From Artemia franciscana (taxonomy: Eukaryota; Arthropoda; Branchiopoda; Anostraca; Artemiidae): a stretch of 64,000 bases of DNA. Both the position numbers and the translations under genes were made by a program. The first letter of the stretch is position 1; each line of letters starts with the position of its first letter. The stretch covers positions 40,633,403 through 40,697,402 of the forward strand of contig NC_088873.1 of the NCBI RefSeq assembly GCF_032884065.1. The letters run 5' to 3'. Below the pieces are notes generated by a model. It had not been told where the DNA came from. It ran no database searches and was given only the letters and a program-made list of their open reading frames with translations. Shown here one piece after another: positions 21,200 through 33,012 of the stretch.

Positions 21200-22385
21200 A
21201 CCGGTAAATCTGGAACACCCTCTATAAAATATACCCCTTCCTCTCACAGAAAACTCCTCCAGGGAAATTTCATCCAACGTAAATTACAACCCCCGTCAAA
21301 TTCCCTCCAGAATGTTCCATCCTCACTGAGAATCCTACCTCCCTGAGAATCCTACCTCCCTGTAAAATTGCTTGCAAACGATTAACCTCGAAAAATTATC
21401 TTTAGAATTCTTTCATTTGAATAAGACTTTGATCTCTGATCGATTTCTCAATCATTCCAGAAATGCTTCCTTCCATGGAAACTATTTCCCAGAAAGCAAA
21501 AAATGCGAAAAAAGCCTCTGGGTAATTCCCCTAGAACATCTCCACATAGAAAATCTAGCAAAGAGAATGTAAAACAATTAAAAGGAATTTCGTATATTAA
21601 TTCTGTAAGTGTAACCTCCAGTGTAACCTTTCCTCTGGAATATTCACTCCTCAGAAATTTTCCTCCCAAAGGAAGGTTATCCCCATAGAAATCCATCCTA
21701 AGCACACACCCCCCCCCCAAAAAAATGGCTGTATACTTCCCAATAACAAATACTATATATAAACAGGGGGCAAAGTTCACAACTTGCAGCCCTTCCTCTG
21801 GGGACTGTGGGGGGGGGGGTCATTTTAAACCTAAAGACATAGTTATTGGATTTTTCAACTATACTGAACAAAATGGCTATCTCAAAATTTTGAGCAGGTG
21901 ACTTCGGGAAAAAATGAGCGTGAGAGCTCATTGCCCTCCAATATTTTCGATCACCTAAAAAGGGCACTAGAAATTCTTATTTCCGTTCGAATGAGCCCTC
22001 TCGAGATATCAATTACCCCTGGGAAGAAAAAAAAATAAAAGAACACACCTCTGTGATCTTTCTTCTGGCAAAAAATACAAAATTCCACATTTTTGCAGAT
22101 AGGAGGGTTCTCTACAGTAGGGTTCTCTCATAGGCTGAATCTGATGGTGTGGTTTTCATTTAAGATCCTCTGACTTTTAGGGGGTGTTTTCCCCTTTTTC
22201 GAAAATAAGGCAAATATTCTCAGGCTTGTAACTTCGGACGAGTAAGACAAAACTTGATGAACCTTCACAATTTTGAAATCAGAATAAATCCGATTCATTT
22301 GATGTACCTATTGGTATCAAAATTCTGTTTTTCAGAGTTTTGGTTACTATTGAGCCAGGTTGCTCCTTACTTACAGTTTGAAAAA
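21200..22385 (-). repeat. Long interspersed repeat family L, inverted copy 2
   Basis: Inverted copy of the family at position 1. It has the C-rich end at 21200-21720, TATTGGATTTTTCAACTATA (21842), TTTCTTCTGGCAAAAAATAC (22059) and GTTGCTCCTTACTTACAGTT (22359). It is the most diverged copy, and the 21200-21700 portion extends beyond what the other copies show. Confidence 0.75.
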
Positions 22386-22819
22386 ACAACCATTCAAATA
22401 GCAATAAAAAACAAAATAGAATGTATAATTAGATTTATATGGTTGTTGAAATTGGAAGGGGTTAGAAGAAAGGAAGGATTCTTGAGAATATTATACATGT
22501 TCAAAGGCATCTCATTCCAGAGATCTATCCTATGGCTTAAACATCAACAATCCAACCCTGTATAAAGGTCAAATATTTGTGTACCTTTGACTTTTCTTTT
22601 CTCTACTGGTTAATCTATATACCAGATATTTTTTTGCTGTTTTTGTATGAACAATAATTAATTTGTTTTAAATGAATCCAGACCCTCAATGATCCTCTGG
22701 GAAGATTTTTTATGTACCTAGCTCCACCTCTTTTTCCTCTAAAGGATACTGACCTCTGATGACCCCTTTTATAACATTTGTAATTAGTATCACTCAATAC
22801 ATAAAAACAAGAAACTAAC

Positions 22820-23069
22820 CAAGAGGTCCTCTGCATGTTGGACAGCATGTCAGTTTCGGCCGACAGTTTGAGCAGACCAAGTGACCAGAATGACACTGAA
22901 GAATAGGAGGTAGAACAAACTCAAAACAAACTGGACACTCAAAGAAACTTGCCAAGTCAGCAACTGGTGGCATAGGAACTGGTAAATTCATTAAAGTTTG
23001 GGGTCCCAGTGCTTCAGTCCCAGGATACACTTTGGCAGAATTCTTATTTTTGCCAGTGGGGTTATTCAT
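22820..23069 (-). CDS. Siah/seven-in-absentia RING E3 ubiquitin ligase, exon 1
   Basis: First coding exon of a Siah-family ubiquitin ligase, a dimeric cytoplasmic/nuclear E3 that passes ubiquitin to bound substrates for proteasomal degradation. Residues 1-38 form a low-complexity leader. Residues 45-79 form a C3HC4 RING ([16 protein letters not shown], then HLVCSNC and CCPTC) nearly identical to Siah proteins. The ATG at 23069 is preceded in frame by a TGA eight bases upstream, which fixes the start. A TTTTTTTAG about 35 bases before the ATG could be the acceptor of a 5' untranslated exon. The donor after 22820 is G then GTTAGT, joining exon 2 in phase. With exons 2 and 3, 227 codons are present against about 280-310 for the family, so the C-terminus is missing. 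Confidence 0.96.
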
Positions 23070-25399
23070 TCTTCAATGTTACTATGGCCAGTCTAGTGTT
23101 TCTAAAAAAAGAAAATAACATATTTGCATATGCATACATGAGTGCTCATGGTTACAACCCACACAGAGGAGGTGGGAGGGGGGGGGATTTGGTAAGAACA
23201 CAAAACGTGTGTATTTTGGTTTCCATTATATTTGTTTCATTTCTTTCTTTTTCAAGGTAATTCAACCAGTTTTTGCTTTAAAAGGAAAAAATGGTGACAG
23301 TAAAACTTAATCCCATTCAATTCAAACCTTATTCAATTCAATCTATGCAACTTAAACCATATTCAGTTGAATCAATGCAACTCTAACCCTCAATATAACT
23401 CAATCTGGACTTATGTAACAGCATTATTTACATTGTATTGTTACCAAAATGGAAAAACTGTACGTAACTAAAAATGACAATATCAAGTACTTCTGCATTC
23501 TTTGCTAGGCTAATTAAAACTACAAAAAACACTCCCAATTTTAATTCATGAGATATCTATCATTCGGCAACTTTAATATTTAAACTCATTATAAATAATT
23601 TTTTTACGGGGCATAATCAGCATAAAGATAATTTTCCACAAATTAAAACTTAAGTTCATAAGACCATAAAAAACTATGAGTTCAACCATTTTCATGGGTT
23701 CAGCACCTGTACTCAAAAAGGTAACCATGCTCTGAACCACCCAATCATGCTTTCACTGATGCATAGAAATATACTGGTTATAAGCTTGTGACTTTATGAT
23801 AGGCTACCTACCTTTAAATATATAAAAGGAATGCTACACAGAAGGTTGGCACATTTGTCATGCAAATTTATGCAAACCTTTTAAGCAAAAAGCTAACACA
23901 ATCTTACTTACCCCCCCCCCTTCTTTATCAAAATCCTGGATGCGTCACTGTTGGGGCTCCCTGTCCCTTTTCTTTCTTTTTTAAGGTAAATGATCTGTTT
24001 TCCTTTTTATAATTACCTTTGCTTAGATTTGCCTATAATATAATTTTCAATTACAAGTTAAAAGTCTTGTTGCTGAGCTGAGTAATCTTGAAATAAGTGA
24101 ACTTTTGGGATAAGATCTATTTCTGTCTGTCTGGACTTTGCCATTCATAGTTAATGGTATTCAGAAAGTGTTTGATTTTGAAGCTTTCATTTATAGAATT
24201 GGCCAGGGCCAATCTAGGATCCACCCCTATACTAAGTTCTTTGTACTAAATTATTAGTGATTTTGTTTTTAGTCTATTTTCAGAGTTTGTAGATACATAT
24301 TTACTGGAGTTGACCTTTGGGATTCAAAATGAGTTATTTTCTCCAATCATGTAAGATTATTTTCCCAAGCCCAGGCAAGGTAGGAATAGAGTTCACAAGA
24401 AATCCCGTCATTAATATATCAACAGGCGGGTCTGTTTATCCACCAAAGAGATAGCTAAAGATATAAGTGGTATCACAGGCAGTGCCACCCTTGGTCCATA
24501 GTCTGGCCTTTACAATTCTTTGATCACGTTACCATCCTCGAACAAAACAGCCAGCATTACTAATGTAGTGTTGGAGAACAAATAGTGGTGCCAGTGTTGG
24601 TCCCAGATATAATAGTGGTACCAGCGTTCTTACATATAAATAGTCACTCAATAGAGTTTATTTTAATAGAGTTGAGCTGCAATCCACCAAACCAAAATAC
24701 TTAGCAAACTTCTATATACAGTTCTCAAATTAAATAGAGCGGGTTCTGCCCTAAAAACAGGAGAGAACATTCTGCCCTGCTTCCCCAAGAATGTTTATAA
24801 AGTAATTTACATTTCTGAATAAAAGAAAAATCAAATGAACATTTTTCTGTCTTTTTAAATTTCAAATATATCATCCAAAGGTACAATTCAACCAAGTCCA
24901 TTATTCAATTTCAAGCACTTGAAACAATGGTCAACCAGATTTTTATGGTCTCTTCATGAAATATTATCACCTGACACTTGAGCAAAATTCCTAGAAACTT
25001 AAATGAAATCTGTTGCCCAGTCTTTTGGTGTTTGGGTGTTCTCCCACTCAGCAAAATCAAGCTGTGGTTGTATGTTTGTACTGCTTCTTGTTGGTATACA
25101 AACAAAACCCAGTTTGTTGCATGATAAATACAAAAGACCTTCCAGAACACCAAACAACTTGCAAATGTCAGAAAAGAAGGCATACGACTATTTTTGGAAA
25201 CAGGAGGGTATTTTTGACAGCTAGACATTCACAGAGAGGGGGAGTACTCAGGAAAAAATTGTTAAACAGACTCCTCTTGCCTCCAAAACAAAGAAAATGG
25301 TTAGAGTATAAGGGCAAGAAATGTCACACAGAAGGTAAAACAGACTGTTAAATTTGCAATTGTAAAAGTTTCCACAGCCCAATGGTACTTATACTATTT
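23070..25399. other. Region upstream of Siah
   Basis: No gene recognised. Diverged CAATTCAAxxCxTATTCAAT repeats occur at 23305-23400. At 24333-24357 there is an inverted 23-base match to the sequence just outside the right large repeat arm (19521-19545). The promoter of Siah is presumably here or within a further 5' intron, but I see no decisive core promoter. Confidence 0.35.
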
Positions 25400-25620
25400 T
25401 CTTGCTACAGACGATTTAAAGTTCAATGCTTGCTGCAGTATCAAATCCCTTTATCTTAGTTATACAACTATTCTTTAAAACTTTCAAAATTCCTTCAATT
25501 ATATTTTTTTTTATACCTGCACTGTATCTACAATCCAGAATAATGATCCTCCCAAGGTGAGTGATGGTGTTCACTCTGTAAATTTTCTCAGTACCTAGCC
25601 TTTCCTTCACCATTTATATA
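25400..25620 (-). pseudogene. Non-LTR retrotransposon fragment
   Basis: The minus-strand frame reads KIYRVNTITHLGRIIILDC, then SAGIKKNIIEGILK. This resembles the VNxFxYLGSxIxxDG...DIxxRIxxA segment found after the catalytic core of LINE reverse transcriptases. It is short and truncated at both ends. Confidence 0.5.
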
Positions 25621-26140
25621 TGAATTAAGCAACATAGTCTAAAGGGCTTATTCCTCCCCATTACCACTTATCAATTTAATATTCAGCATATAATATTTGG
25701 TACTAACCTGATATTCCATTTGCAAAGATATATACCATATAATAAGATACCATACCATGGAATCTTCCATGTATACCATGCATAGATGGGATCTTCACTG
25801 AAACTTTTATATTAGCTGAATCTGACACTTAATTGCAATTCCAAAGTTTGGAACTAAAAAGGTCTGATAATTCTTATGATTTTCAATTATTAATTTTCTA
25901 CAAAATCAAGGTAATACATCTATAATTACTACACTAATTCTTATCACTGGTCTTTAAAAACAGTTCAATTAAAGCTACTTTCCCAAACTCACAAGGTACA
26001 TGCCCTTTATATATATAAAAAAAATAATTTGTAATTTTCAACACTGACATAATTTTCTTACTAACGTAATTACTAACATAATTTTCAACACTAACATAAT
26101 TTGTAATTTTCAACTACATCATAATTTTTCATTATACTAA

Positions 26141-26328
<188 letters not shown>

Positions 26329-26779
26329 TATTTTCAATTTTCAACACCTTATCACCAGCTTTGCACACTTTAAAAGTCATTTATAAGATAATGAGTACAT
26401 GAAGCATTATGATTTTCAACTCTTGTTATTCTATTTTTAACTTTTCCTGATTAGATACATTTTCCTGAACTTCTGAATTATCCAAATGAGTTAAAAATTA
26501 AAATATAACTCATTTCCTGTACCATCATGTTGATGATGGTGATACAAACTCTATTGATGTGCTGTGACCTAGTTTAAATTTATCCAACATTTCCTATAGA
26601 CAGAGTGTTTCTTTCCCAATGTGTTATATACTAATGGATGTAGAAAAAAACGCTTAACAAAATAATACCATTTTTGTCTTATTCTGTTTTTAATTAGACA
26701 ATTACTTTATTTGTGATAAGTGCCATGTCACTGAATTAATATTGATTATATTTCAACCATAATCCCAAGCTGTTTTGGC

Positions 26780-28600
26780 AGTATGCTTCTGTTAAATGTT
26801 GAAATAGCACTCTGTCCCTAATTTGACTCATCATGGTCAGACAGTTTCAGACCCAGCTATTAAAGCCAAGATCCTAAATAACCAATTTGCATCAGCTTTT
26901 ACATCAGAAACTGCTAGTAAGCTCCCGGCTACCCCCTGATATATTGTTACTCAACCAATGCCCCCTCTTGAGCTGACTGAGGAGTCTGTTATGAAACAGC
27001 TAGCTTTGTTGGATGTAAATAAATCTGCAGGGCCAGATGGCCTCCAACCCTGTCTCTTGCATGAGTGCAGAACAGAAATAATATACCCACTCTCAAAGCT
27101 CATTAGACTATCTCTTGATAGCTCAAAGTTTCCTGCTGAGTGGAAAGTGGCATATATTACCCCCATTCACAAAAAGGGAAGGAAAGATTCTGTGGAAAAT
27201 TACCAGCCTATTAGTGTTACCTCTGTTGTTGTTAAGCTTCTTGAACGTGTTGGCAACAAAGCAGTTATTGAGCATCTTGATTGGAATCATCTTCTTAACA
27301 GCTCTCAACATGGTTTCCGATGCAACAGATCAGTTGACACTAATCTACTTGAGTCATATGACTATATTACAAAACTACTGGAGTTGGGAATCCCTGTTGA
27401 CATGATCCTCCTTGATTTTTCAAAAGCATTCAACAAAGTTTGTGATAGGAGACTTGAGCTTGAGCTACAATCTATTGGTTTGGAGGAAAAAATTCTTAAA
27501 TGGATTCTGGATTTCTTGAGGAATCGTGTTCAGCATGTAAGACTGTTTGATGCAGATGGCAATCCTATTCTATCCTCCTTTCAGAATGTTATCAGTGGGG
27601 TCCCACAGGGTAGTGTTCTTGGCCCCACCATGTTCAATATTTTCATAAATGATGCTCCTCAAGCACTTAAAAGCAGGATGACCTTATATGCTGATGATTC
27701 CAAGGTAATTGGTCCAGCTAGCACTCTTGAAGATACTTCCCAACTTCAAAATGACCTTGATCTCCTTAGAGTGTGGGTGAAATCTTGGCTACTCACTTTC
27801 AATGTGTCAAAATGTCATGTTTTACACTTTGGGCACAAGAATATCAATACAACTTACTCTCTTTACGGTCAGCTCCTTTCTCCAGTGTTGGAAGAACGTG
27901 ACCTAGGAGTAATTGTTGACAATGATCTTAAATTTAGCACTCATGCAAAGAAGGCAGCAGCATCAGCTAGCTCATCACTAGGGCTCATAAAAAGAACAAT
28001 TTCCTCCCGTTCTCCTAAAATTCTGAGCCTTTTGTATAAAGGACTTGTTCAGCTGAGGCTTGAGACAGGCATGGTCCTTGCATCCCCTTTTTTCAAAAAA
28101 GAAGCTAAAATTCTTGAAGATGTCCAGAGAAGAGCTACTACGATGGTGAGTAGACTGCATGAGCTCCCTTACCCTACAAGGCTATGCAAGCTGAAACTCC
28201 CAACTCTGGTTTATAGAAGAAGATGGGGTGATGCCATTCTGGTTCATAAACTTATTAATTCAAAGGCAGTTCCTGGTCTTCTTCCTCTGGCGTCTCAGGA
28301 TTCTTGTACAAGGGGACATAACTTGAAGTTATCCAGGCATTTCTCCTCAAAGCGGCAATGCAACCATTTTCTTACCAACCATGTTGCCAACCTCTGGAAC
28401 AAATTACTGCCAGATACCATTGCTGCCCAAACCACAGATAGCTATAAGAACCATCTTGACAACAAATGGTCGAAAAAAGAATGGAAGTATAGCTGGGAAG
28501 CACTTGAATCAGCAACATCAAACCACTTGTCAAGTGTATGTATTCAACTATGTGTCATGTGTTATTAACTCTGGAGTTTCTACAAGGAAAAATCCTTATA
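26780..28600 (+). mobile_element. Non-LTR (CR1/jockey-like) retrotransposon, 5'-truncated
   Basis: A 3' portion of a LINE. The large open frame 26958-28568 (536 codons) covers the reverse transcriptase and C-terminal domain. In-frame similarity extends upstream to about 26780 (AKILNNQFASAFTSE) across a TGA at 26937, so the copy is not fully intact. The endonuclease and ORF1 are absent. There is no clear poly-A or tandem tail at the 3' end. It sits in the intergenic region upstream of Siah in the opposite orientation. Confidence 0.9.
26958..28568 (+). CDS. Reverse transcriptase of a LINE (truncated ORF2)
   Basis: Reverse transcriptase that would copy the element's RNA at the target site. Visible motifs: SAGPDGLQ (23-30), ITPIHKKGRKD (67-77), NYQPISVTS (81-89), the motif A block LLDFSKAF with catalytic Asp153, SGVPQGSVLGP (213-223) and LYADD (243-247) with Asp246 and Asp247. 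Motif A reads FSKAFN where the family usually has FSKAFD. After the palm there is EDVQRRATTMVSRL and a typical LINE closing NLWNKLLP near residue 480. The catalytic residues are kept, but the first ATG in the open frame lies inside the RT fingers and an upstream in-frame stop cuts off the N-terminal half. It is therefore an open but probably non-functional remnant of a fairly young insertion. Confidence 0.92.
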   Translation: MPPLELTEESVMKQLALLDVNKSAGPDGLQPCLLHECRTEIIYPLSKLIRLSLDSSKFPAEWKVAYITPIHKKGRKDSVENYQPISVTSVVVKLLERVGNKAVIEHLDWNHLLNSSQHGFRCNRSVDTNLLESYDYITKLLELGIPVDMILLDFSKAFNKVCDRRLELELQSIGLEEKILKWILDFLRNRVQHVRLFDADGNPILSSFQNVISGVPQGSVLGPTMFNIFINDAPQALKSRMTLYADDSKVIGPASTLEDTSQLQNDLDLLRVWVKSWLLTFNVSKCHVLHFGHKNINTTYSLYGQLLSPVLEERDLGVIVDNDLKFSTHAKKAAASASSSLGLIKRTISSRSPKILSLLYKGLVQLRLETGMVLASPFFKKEAKILEDVQRRATTMVSRLHELPYPTRLCKLKLPTLVYRRRWGDAILVHKLINSKAVPGLLPLASQDSCTRGHNLKLSRHFSSKRQCNHFLTNHVANLWNKLLPDTIAAQTTDSYKNHLDNKWSKKEWKYSWEALESATSNHLSSVCIQLCVMCY

Positions 28601-28639
28601 TTGCTCCAAGCTGCAATTTAATTTTAAGGTAATTTCCTA

Positions 28640-29430
28640 TAATTTTATAATGATTTAGCACATACTCAAAATGCTCTGCCTATCTCTCATTAGCACTCTT
28701 GTTATCACTAGGCTTATCAAGGAACCATTTGTTTTTTCTATGTATTTTCTATTCCTATCTTCAACTGCAACTTGTCCAGACTGACTAATTCTCTTCAAAC
28801 TCTTAACAAAACAATTTAATATCTACAAGATCCTCATTTAATAGGTATTCTTTACCATCCAAATGAGCCCCTCAAATCCACCATCTTGAGCACAATAGAT
28901 GCCTGACAGACAAAACAACTCTGGCAGATTAAGGGGCTCATATGAGAGAATTTAGTGAGTAGCAAAAGGCTTCTTGCCTTTACTCATCAAGTGCCATTCC
29001 CAACTCAAACCTCCCCACAAACTCTCGGATGGTTTAGGCATCCCCTTGCACACTAATAGCCCCTACTAGAATTATATACAGTTTTGACTCCAGATCCCAT
29101 GGTTGATCAAGCCTTCAGGGAAGACCTCAGATCAGGTAGACGGGCAGCCTACTGAAGTTTTTCAACATAGCTGACATTGCTGTTGATAAGCCTCCTCCCC
29201 TCCCCCTTCATAGCAGCAGATTGGTCCACATGGAGGAGAAAAGTTGCTATGCTCTTTATGCCAAGCAGGGGCCTTAAGTCAAAATTTTTCAGAGAATTGG
29301 TTCCCCTTAGTTACAGCACAGATTAATGAGTTGCCCTATTTAGCCAATCAGAAAATACTACAAACAGTCTGATTGGTTCATATCAGCACTACCTACATCT
29401 TGGTATTCTTTCAATATTATAAACATTCTG
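28640..29430. other. Stretch without assignable feature
   Basis: No gene, repeat array or RNA recognised between two retroelement fragments. Confidence 0.35.
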
Positions 29431-29790
29431 TGTTGCAATTTTATATTATATAAATCATTGATGCATAATTTAAGAGCCAGAGGTCACCAACTAAAACTTG
29501 TCAAGTAGTCTACCCTGACAATTGAGTCTACACTCACTTATTTACCTCAAGAATAGTCAATTATTGGAACAAACTCTCTGAAGACACAGTTACGGCTGAA
29601 TCTGTTGACATTTTTAAACAAAAGCTGGATGCTCAGTAGTTCTTGGAGGAGTATAAACTTGACTGAGAAGCAACTGATCATCCAACTGCAGCTGTTCACT
29701 AAACAACAATGAAAACAACTTCAAACATAAATTCTGGAGCTCCACAAAGACAAACCATTAGATTCATCCAAGCTGTAATTTGAGTTAACT
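29430..29790 (+). pseudogene. LINE reverse transcriptase C-terminal scrap
   Basis: The interrupted plus-strand frame reads RGHQLKL, then VNYWNKLSEDTVTAESVDIF and KQKLDA, matching the C-terminal end of CR1-type ORF2 (compare NLWNKLLPDTI in the element ending at 28568). Stops at TAG and TGA codons break it. It is a separate, older copy. Confidence 0.65.
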
Positions 29791-29814
29791 AAAAATCTTG
29801 GTTACTGTATGCAC

Positions 29815-30060
29815 ACTGCTTCACACCCTAATCTACTCAAAGCCTCACTTCTTGACCACCCCTATTAGGTTCCTAAATTTCCTTAAATCCTTCCTTATGA
29901 CATCATCCAACCTCATTGGGGGGGGGGACAAACTGCTTCCTGTTTGGCCCTAAGCAGATGGGCAAAAGCACAGTCTTTGGTAATCTATTACCCTTCATCC
30001 ATAAAACATGGTCTAACAACATTTACCTTTCTCATGTTATAGCCCTTGAAAGTAAGATCA
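29815..30060 (+). repeat. Dispersed repeat D, copy 2
   Basis: Second copy of the family at 17560-17745. Shared blocks are AATCCTTCCTTATGACATCA, a GGGGACAAACTGCTT-like run and TTACCCTTCATCCATAAAAC. Copies 2 and 3 extend further right (GGTCTAACAACATTTA-like) than copy 1. Confidence 0.5.
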
Positions 30061-32038
30061 AAACCTATTTCTTGTTCATCTTAGTGTCTCATACAGTTAG
30101 GTCTTTGTCATCACATAGTGTGTAAAAAGAACAATTCAGTCAATGTTATTCACTAGTACTATAATGACTGAAAGCTTCAGATAAGATCATGTTTTATGGA
30201 TAAAGAATAATAAGAGGCCAAAAATCATGCATTTTACATAGCCCAACTAAGGTCAAATGAAAAAGGACAACTTTGAATAGAGTTGTAAGACATAATTTAA
30301 CCACTTATCATAGAGTGGTAAGAGATGTTTTTTAGAATAACTATATTTTCCTATGTAAGTAGGCACTTCATATGAGAATATAAAGATGATTATTTGGAGT
30401 AGAGGATGAGCATGCACATAGGCCTACTCGTATTTTTTGTTTGTTTGTTTCCAATATATTTGTCACTCTCCTGATGTACTATCCAATATATTTCCAACTA
30501 TCAAATTTCAATTAAGCCTAGCCTATAATGGAAGAACCCAGCATGCCTAGCTGGGGAGACCCTCAACAGCTTGACTCCAGTTTGGCATTGTGGAGTGACG
30601 TGAGAGATGTAGCATAAGTGGGAGATGGTAATGATGGCAATGAGGGGGAATTGATGCCTAGTTTTTGAGATAGATTACTGAGATAGTAAGAAGCCTTTAA
30701 ACTATAGATTCTTTTATCCCAATCATTACCCTTAATTTTTATTTTGAAGATCATACAAAGTAGTTATTCATCTTAAGCTGATATAAGGGGGGGGGGTGAT
30801 AGGCTAGCCAAAATATCCTTCTAAAGTGGATAACCTCTTCTATTTATAAGCTCTAATCTCTTCTGGTAGGCTATGCCATAATTAGTCTTTGATGAACTTT
30901 AAACACAGTGGACACTTACATTTTAATCTTAGTTTATCAACCAATTTCTAAGATTTTTCAACTTCCATATCGAAGTTCCATTCCATTGAGAGAGGAATAA
31001 AGAAGAGTATATGCTACTTCTTCAAGAGAATAAAAGACAATCTCAATAGATTCACACGTCTAATCAAGAATAGATAGTCCTGTCATCTAGCATCTATACT
31101 AGTTTCTTCTTCTTTTTCAGCAAACGACGGTTTTTCAGTGAAGACTATTCAGCCCTTTTCCTTTTGAATTAAATTTGAATAGTCGTGGACATCAAGTCAT
31201 GGCTTGATAAAAATAAACATAAGAAGAATAAAATGGCTAATTGTAGAAAAAGCCAAGACAGGTAGTCCAATTGAGTGAGAACCCCCCCCCCCCTTATTAC
31301 GATTGTATAAAATGATGTTAGTTAATTTGTTAATAGATATGTCTATCTATTATCCATCCATGTGTCATTCCTAAGGCAGTAGAACTAAGATAGATATTCA
31401 TAGAGCTAAGAAAGTAATAAAGCCTATGGGTTTCCAAGTGTTTGGTTAAATGGAACGGGTAAACGGCGGGAATAAGTGTGCCTCTCTTATTGGACCAAAT
31501 TTTGAATTAAAATCGAATAGTTGTGGGCATCAAGTGATAGCTAATTGTAGAAAAAGCCTAGACAGATAGTCAAATTGAGTGAGAGGCATGATGTGAACAG
31601 TGTTACTGATTTGGTTGCTTCTTATTCATCTAAAATCTGCTCAGTTTTCTTTCAGTAGATCTTTTGATTCTAGAAATTGAAATATAAGAAGATAAACACT
31701 GATTTTTGATCTCAGTGTGCAAGCATAGTTAGATAGACTCTTAGCTGATAAAGAAATTTTGTGGTGTTTGAAGCACTTTAAATGTTTACAATATAAGATA
31801 TACTGTGCGGATGTCAGCACATTATATTCAAATAGGCTATGGTCAATTGTTTTATTTTTTAAATTACAATACCTGCAAAGGGGGGGGGAGGGAATGGAGC
31901 CACTTGAATTAGGGAACTGATATGAACAATCATGAAAATCAAGCCCATTTGCGCCAGACCGAATTCTATGATAAATTCCAGAAAGGTGCTTATTGGGGAA
32001 ACGCGATATAATTGGATTATTTTTATTTAAAAATGACT
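30061..32038. other. Intergenic stretch with one local duplication
   Basis: No gene recognised. A diverged direct duplication is visible: about 31155-31285 (GAATAGTCGTGGACATCAAG, TAGAAAAAGCCAAGACAGGT) and about 31500-31590 (GAATAGTTGTGGGCATCAAG, TAGAAAAAGCCTAGACAGAT). Confidence 0.45.
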
Positions 32039-32541
32039 ATTTATTTATTTATTTATTTATTATTACGAATAGCGGTAAGCATTAATGCTTGTCGCAAAAA
32101 CACAAAATCATAATACTAATCTAAAGTAAAGTAAATTGGCAACGACAAATTAAACAGCAAAAACTTCTAAATAAAACGACACTACACAACAAAAGCGTCT
32201 AAATAGAAAGGCGTATTTACTAATGCACTCTTAAAATTTCGAACACTCTCTGCCTCGACAACCTCCAAAGGCAAACCATTCCATGGTCCGGCAACTCTAC
32301 TAACAAAAGATAATTGACCAATTTTTTTCAGTGTTTTTGGGGGATATAATTTATAATCATGCTGACGAGTAGAGTGATAATGGCTAAATTTAAAAAATAA
32401 ATTTGGATCAGCATCATCCGCTCCTTTAATTATACGAAACACATTTACAAGGTCATTGCGACGTCTACGAAACTTCAACGACGGGAGTTGAAGCCTAGAA
32501 AGTCTCTGCGGACAAGAAAGGCGCTGAAGGTATGGGACCAA
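32039..32541 (-). pseudogene. LINE 3' end, interrupted by a Penelope-like insertion
   Basis: The minus-strand frame 32541-32182 encodes a CR1-type ORF2 C-terminus: LSRLQLPSLKFRRRRNDLV (near residue 13), SRVAGPWNGLPLEVVEAES and FKSALVNTPFYL. It is followed by an AAAT-repeat tail at 32039-32065. The frame is cut at 32541 by the insertion; the preceding codons (IEKVQRRATRLVPYL) lie beyond it at 34934-34990. The element was therefore present before the Penelope copy landed. Confidence 0.8.
32527..32541. repeat. Target-site duplication, left
   Basis: AAGGTATGGGACCAA here is repeated exactly at 34934-34948, on the two sides of the Penelope-like palindrome. It lies in the coding part of the older LINE (reverse complement encodes part of LVPYL). 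Duplications of this length are usual for Penelope-like elements. Confidence 0.9.
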
Positions 32542-32640
32542 ATAATTGAAGAAAAAACGGGTTTAATTTTTTTAAATAAAGCAGTGACAACAAAATAAAA
32601 TAAAAACTACACTTTAACTAACAAAAAATAAAAATACACC

Positions 32641-32676
32641 GAATATTTCGGCCCCACCTCCGGGAGCCTTTCTCAA
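32641..32676 (-). ncRNA. Hammerhead-like motif, left arm
   Basis: The reverse strand reads TTGAGAAAGGCTCC, a 7-base loop, then GGGGCCGAAATATTC. Against the hammerhead layout CUGANGA / stem II / GAA / short stem III / H17, stem II (six pairs with one G-U) and GAAA are present and stem III is reduced to about one pair. Core positions 3 and 8 read U and A instead of C and G, which would still pair. Hammerhead motifs are known in Penelope-like element ends. Cleavage activity here is doubtful. Confidence 0.4.
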
Positions 32677-33012
32677 CGGGAAAAAAAAACAAAAAGGGAG
32701 AAAATTACAACAATTTAAGACTACTTTTAAGACATTTTAAAAATGCCACGACAACTAAACCAAACTAAAAATATAAACAATCAAATATAAAAGAAACAAG
32801 AACTCACATTTTTAAAACAAACACTCCCGCACTTGACTGTAACTTTAGAAAAAAACTGCAATAATTGTTTCTATTGGCACTTTCCTCTGCCACAATCGCT
32901 GTATAAATGGGGATCTATCAAAAATGAAAAATATAAATACTTGTAACAATACGAAAAAGAGGTCACCCAACCCCCAAATCCAATCAAAATCTTACAGGTT
33001 AATGAAACACAA

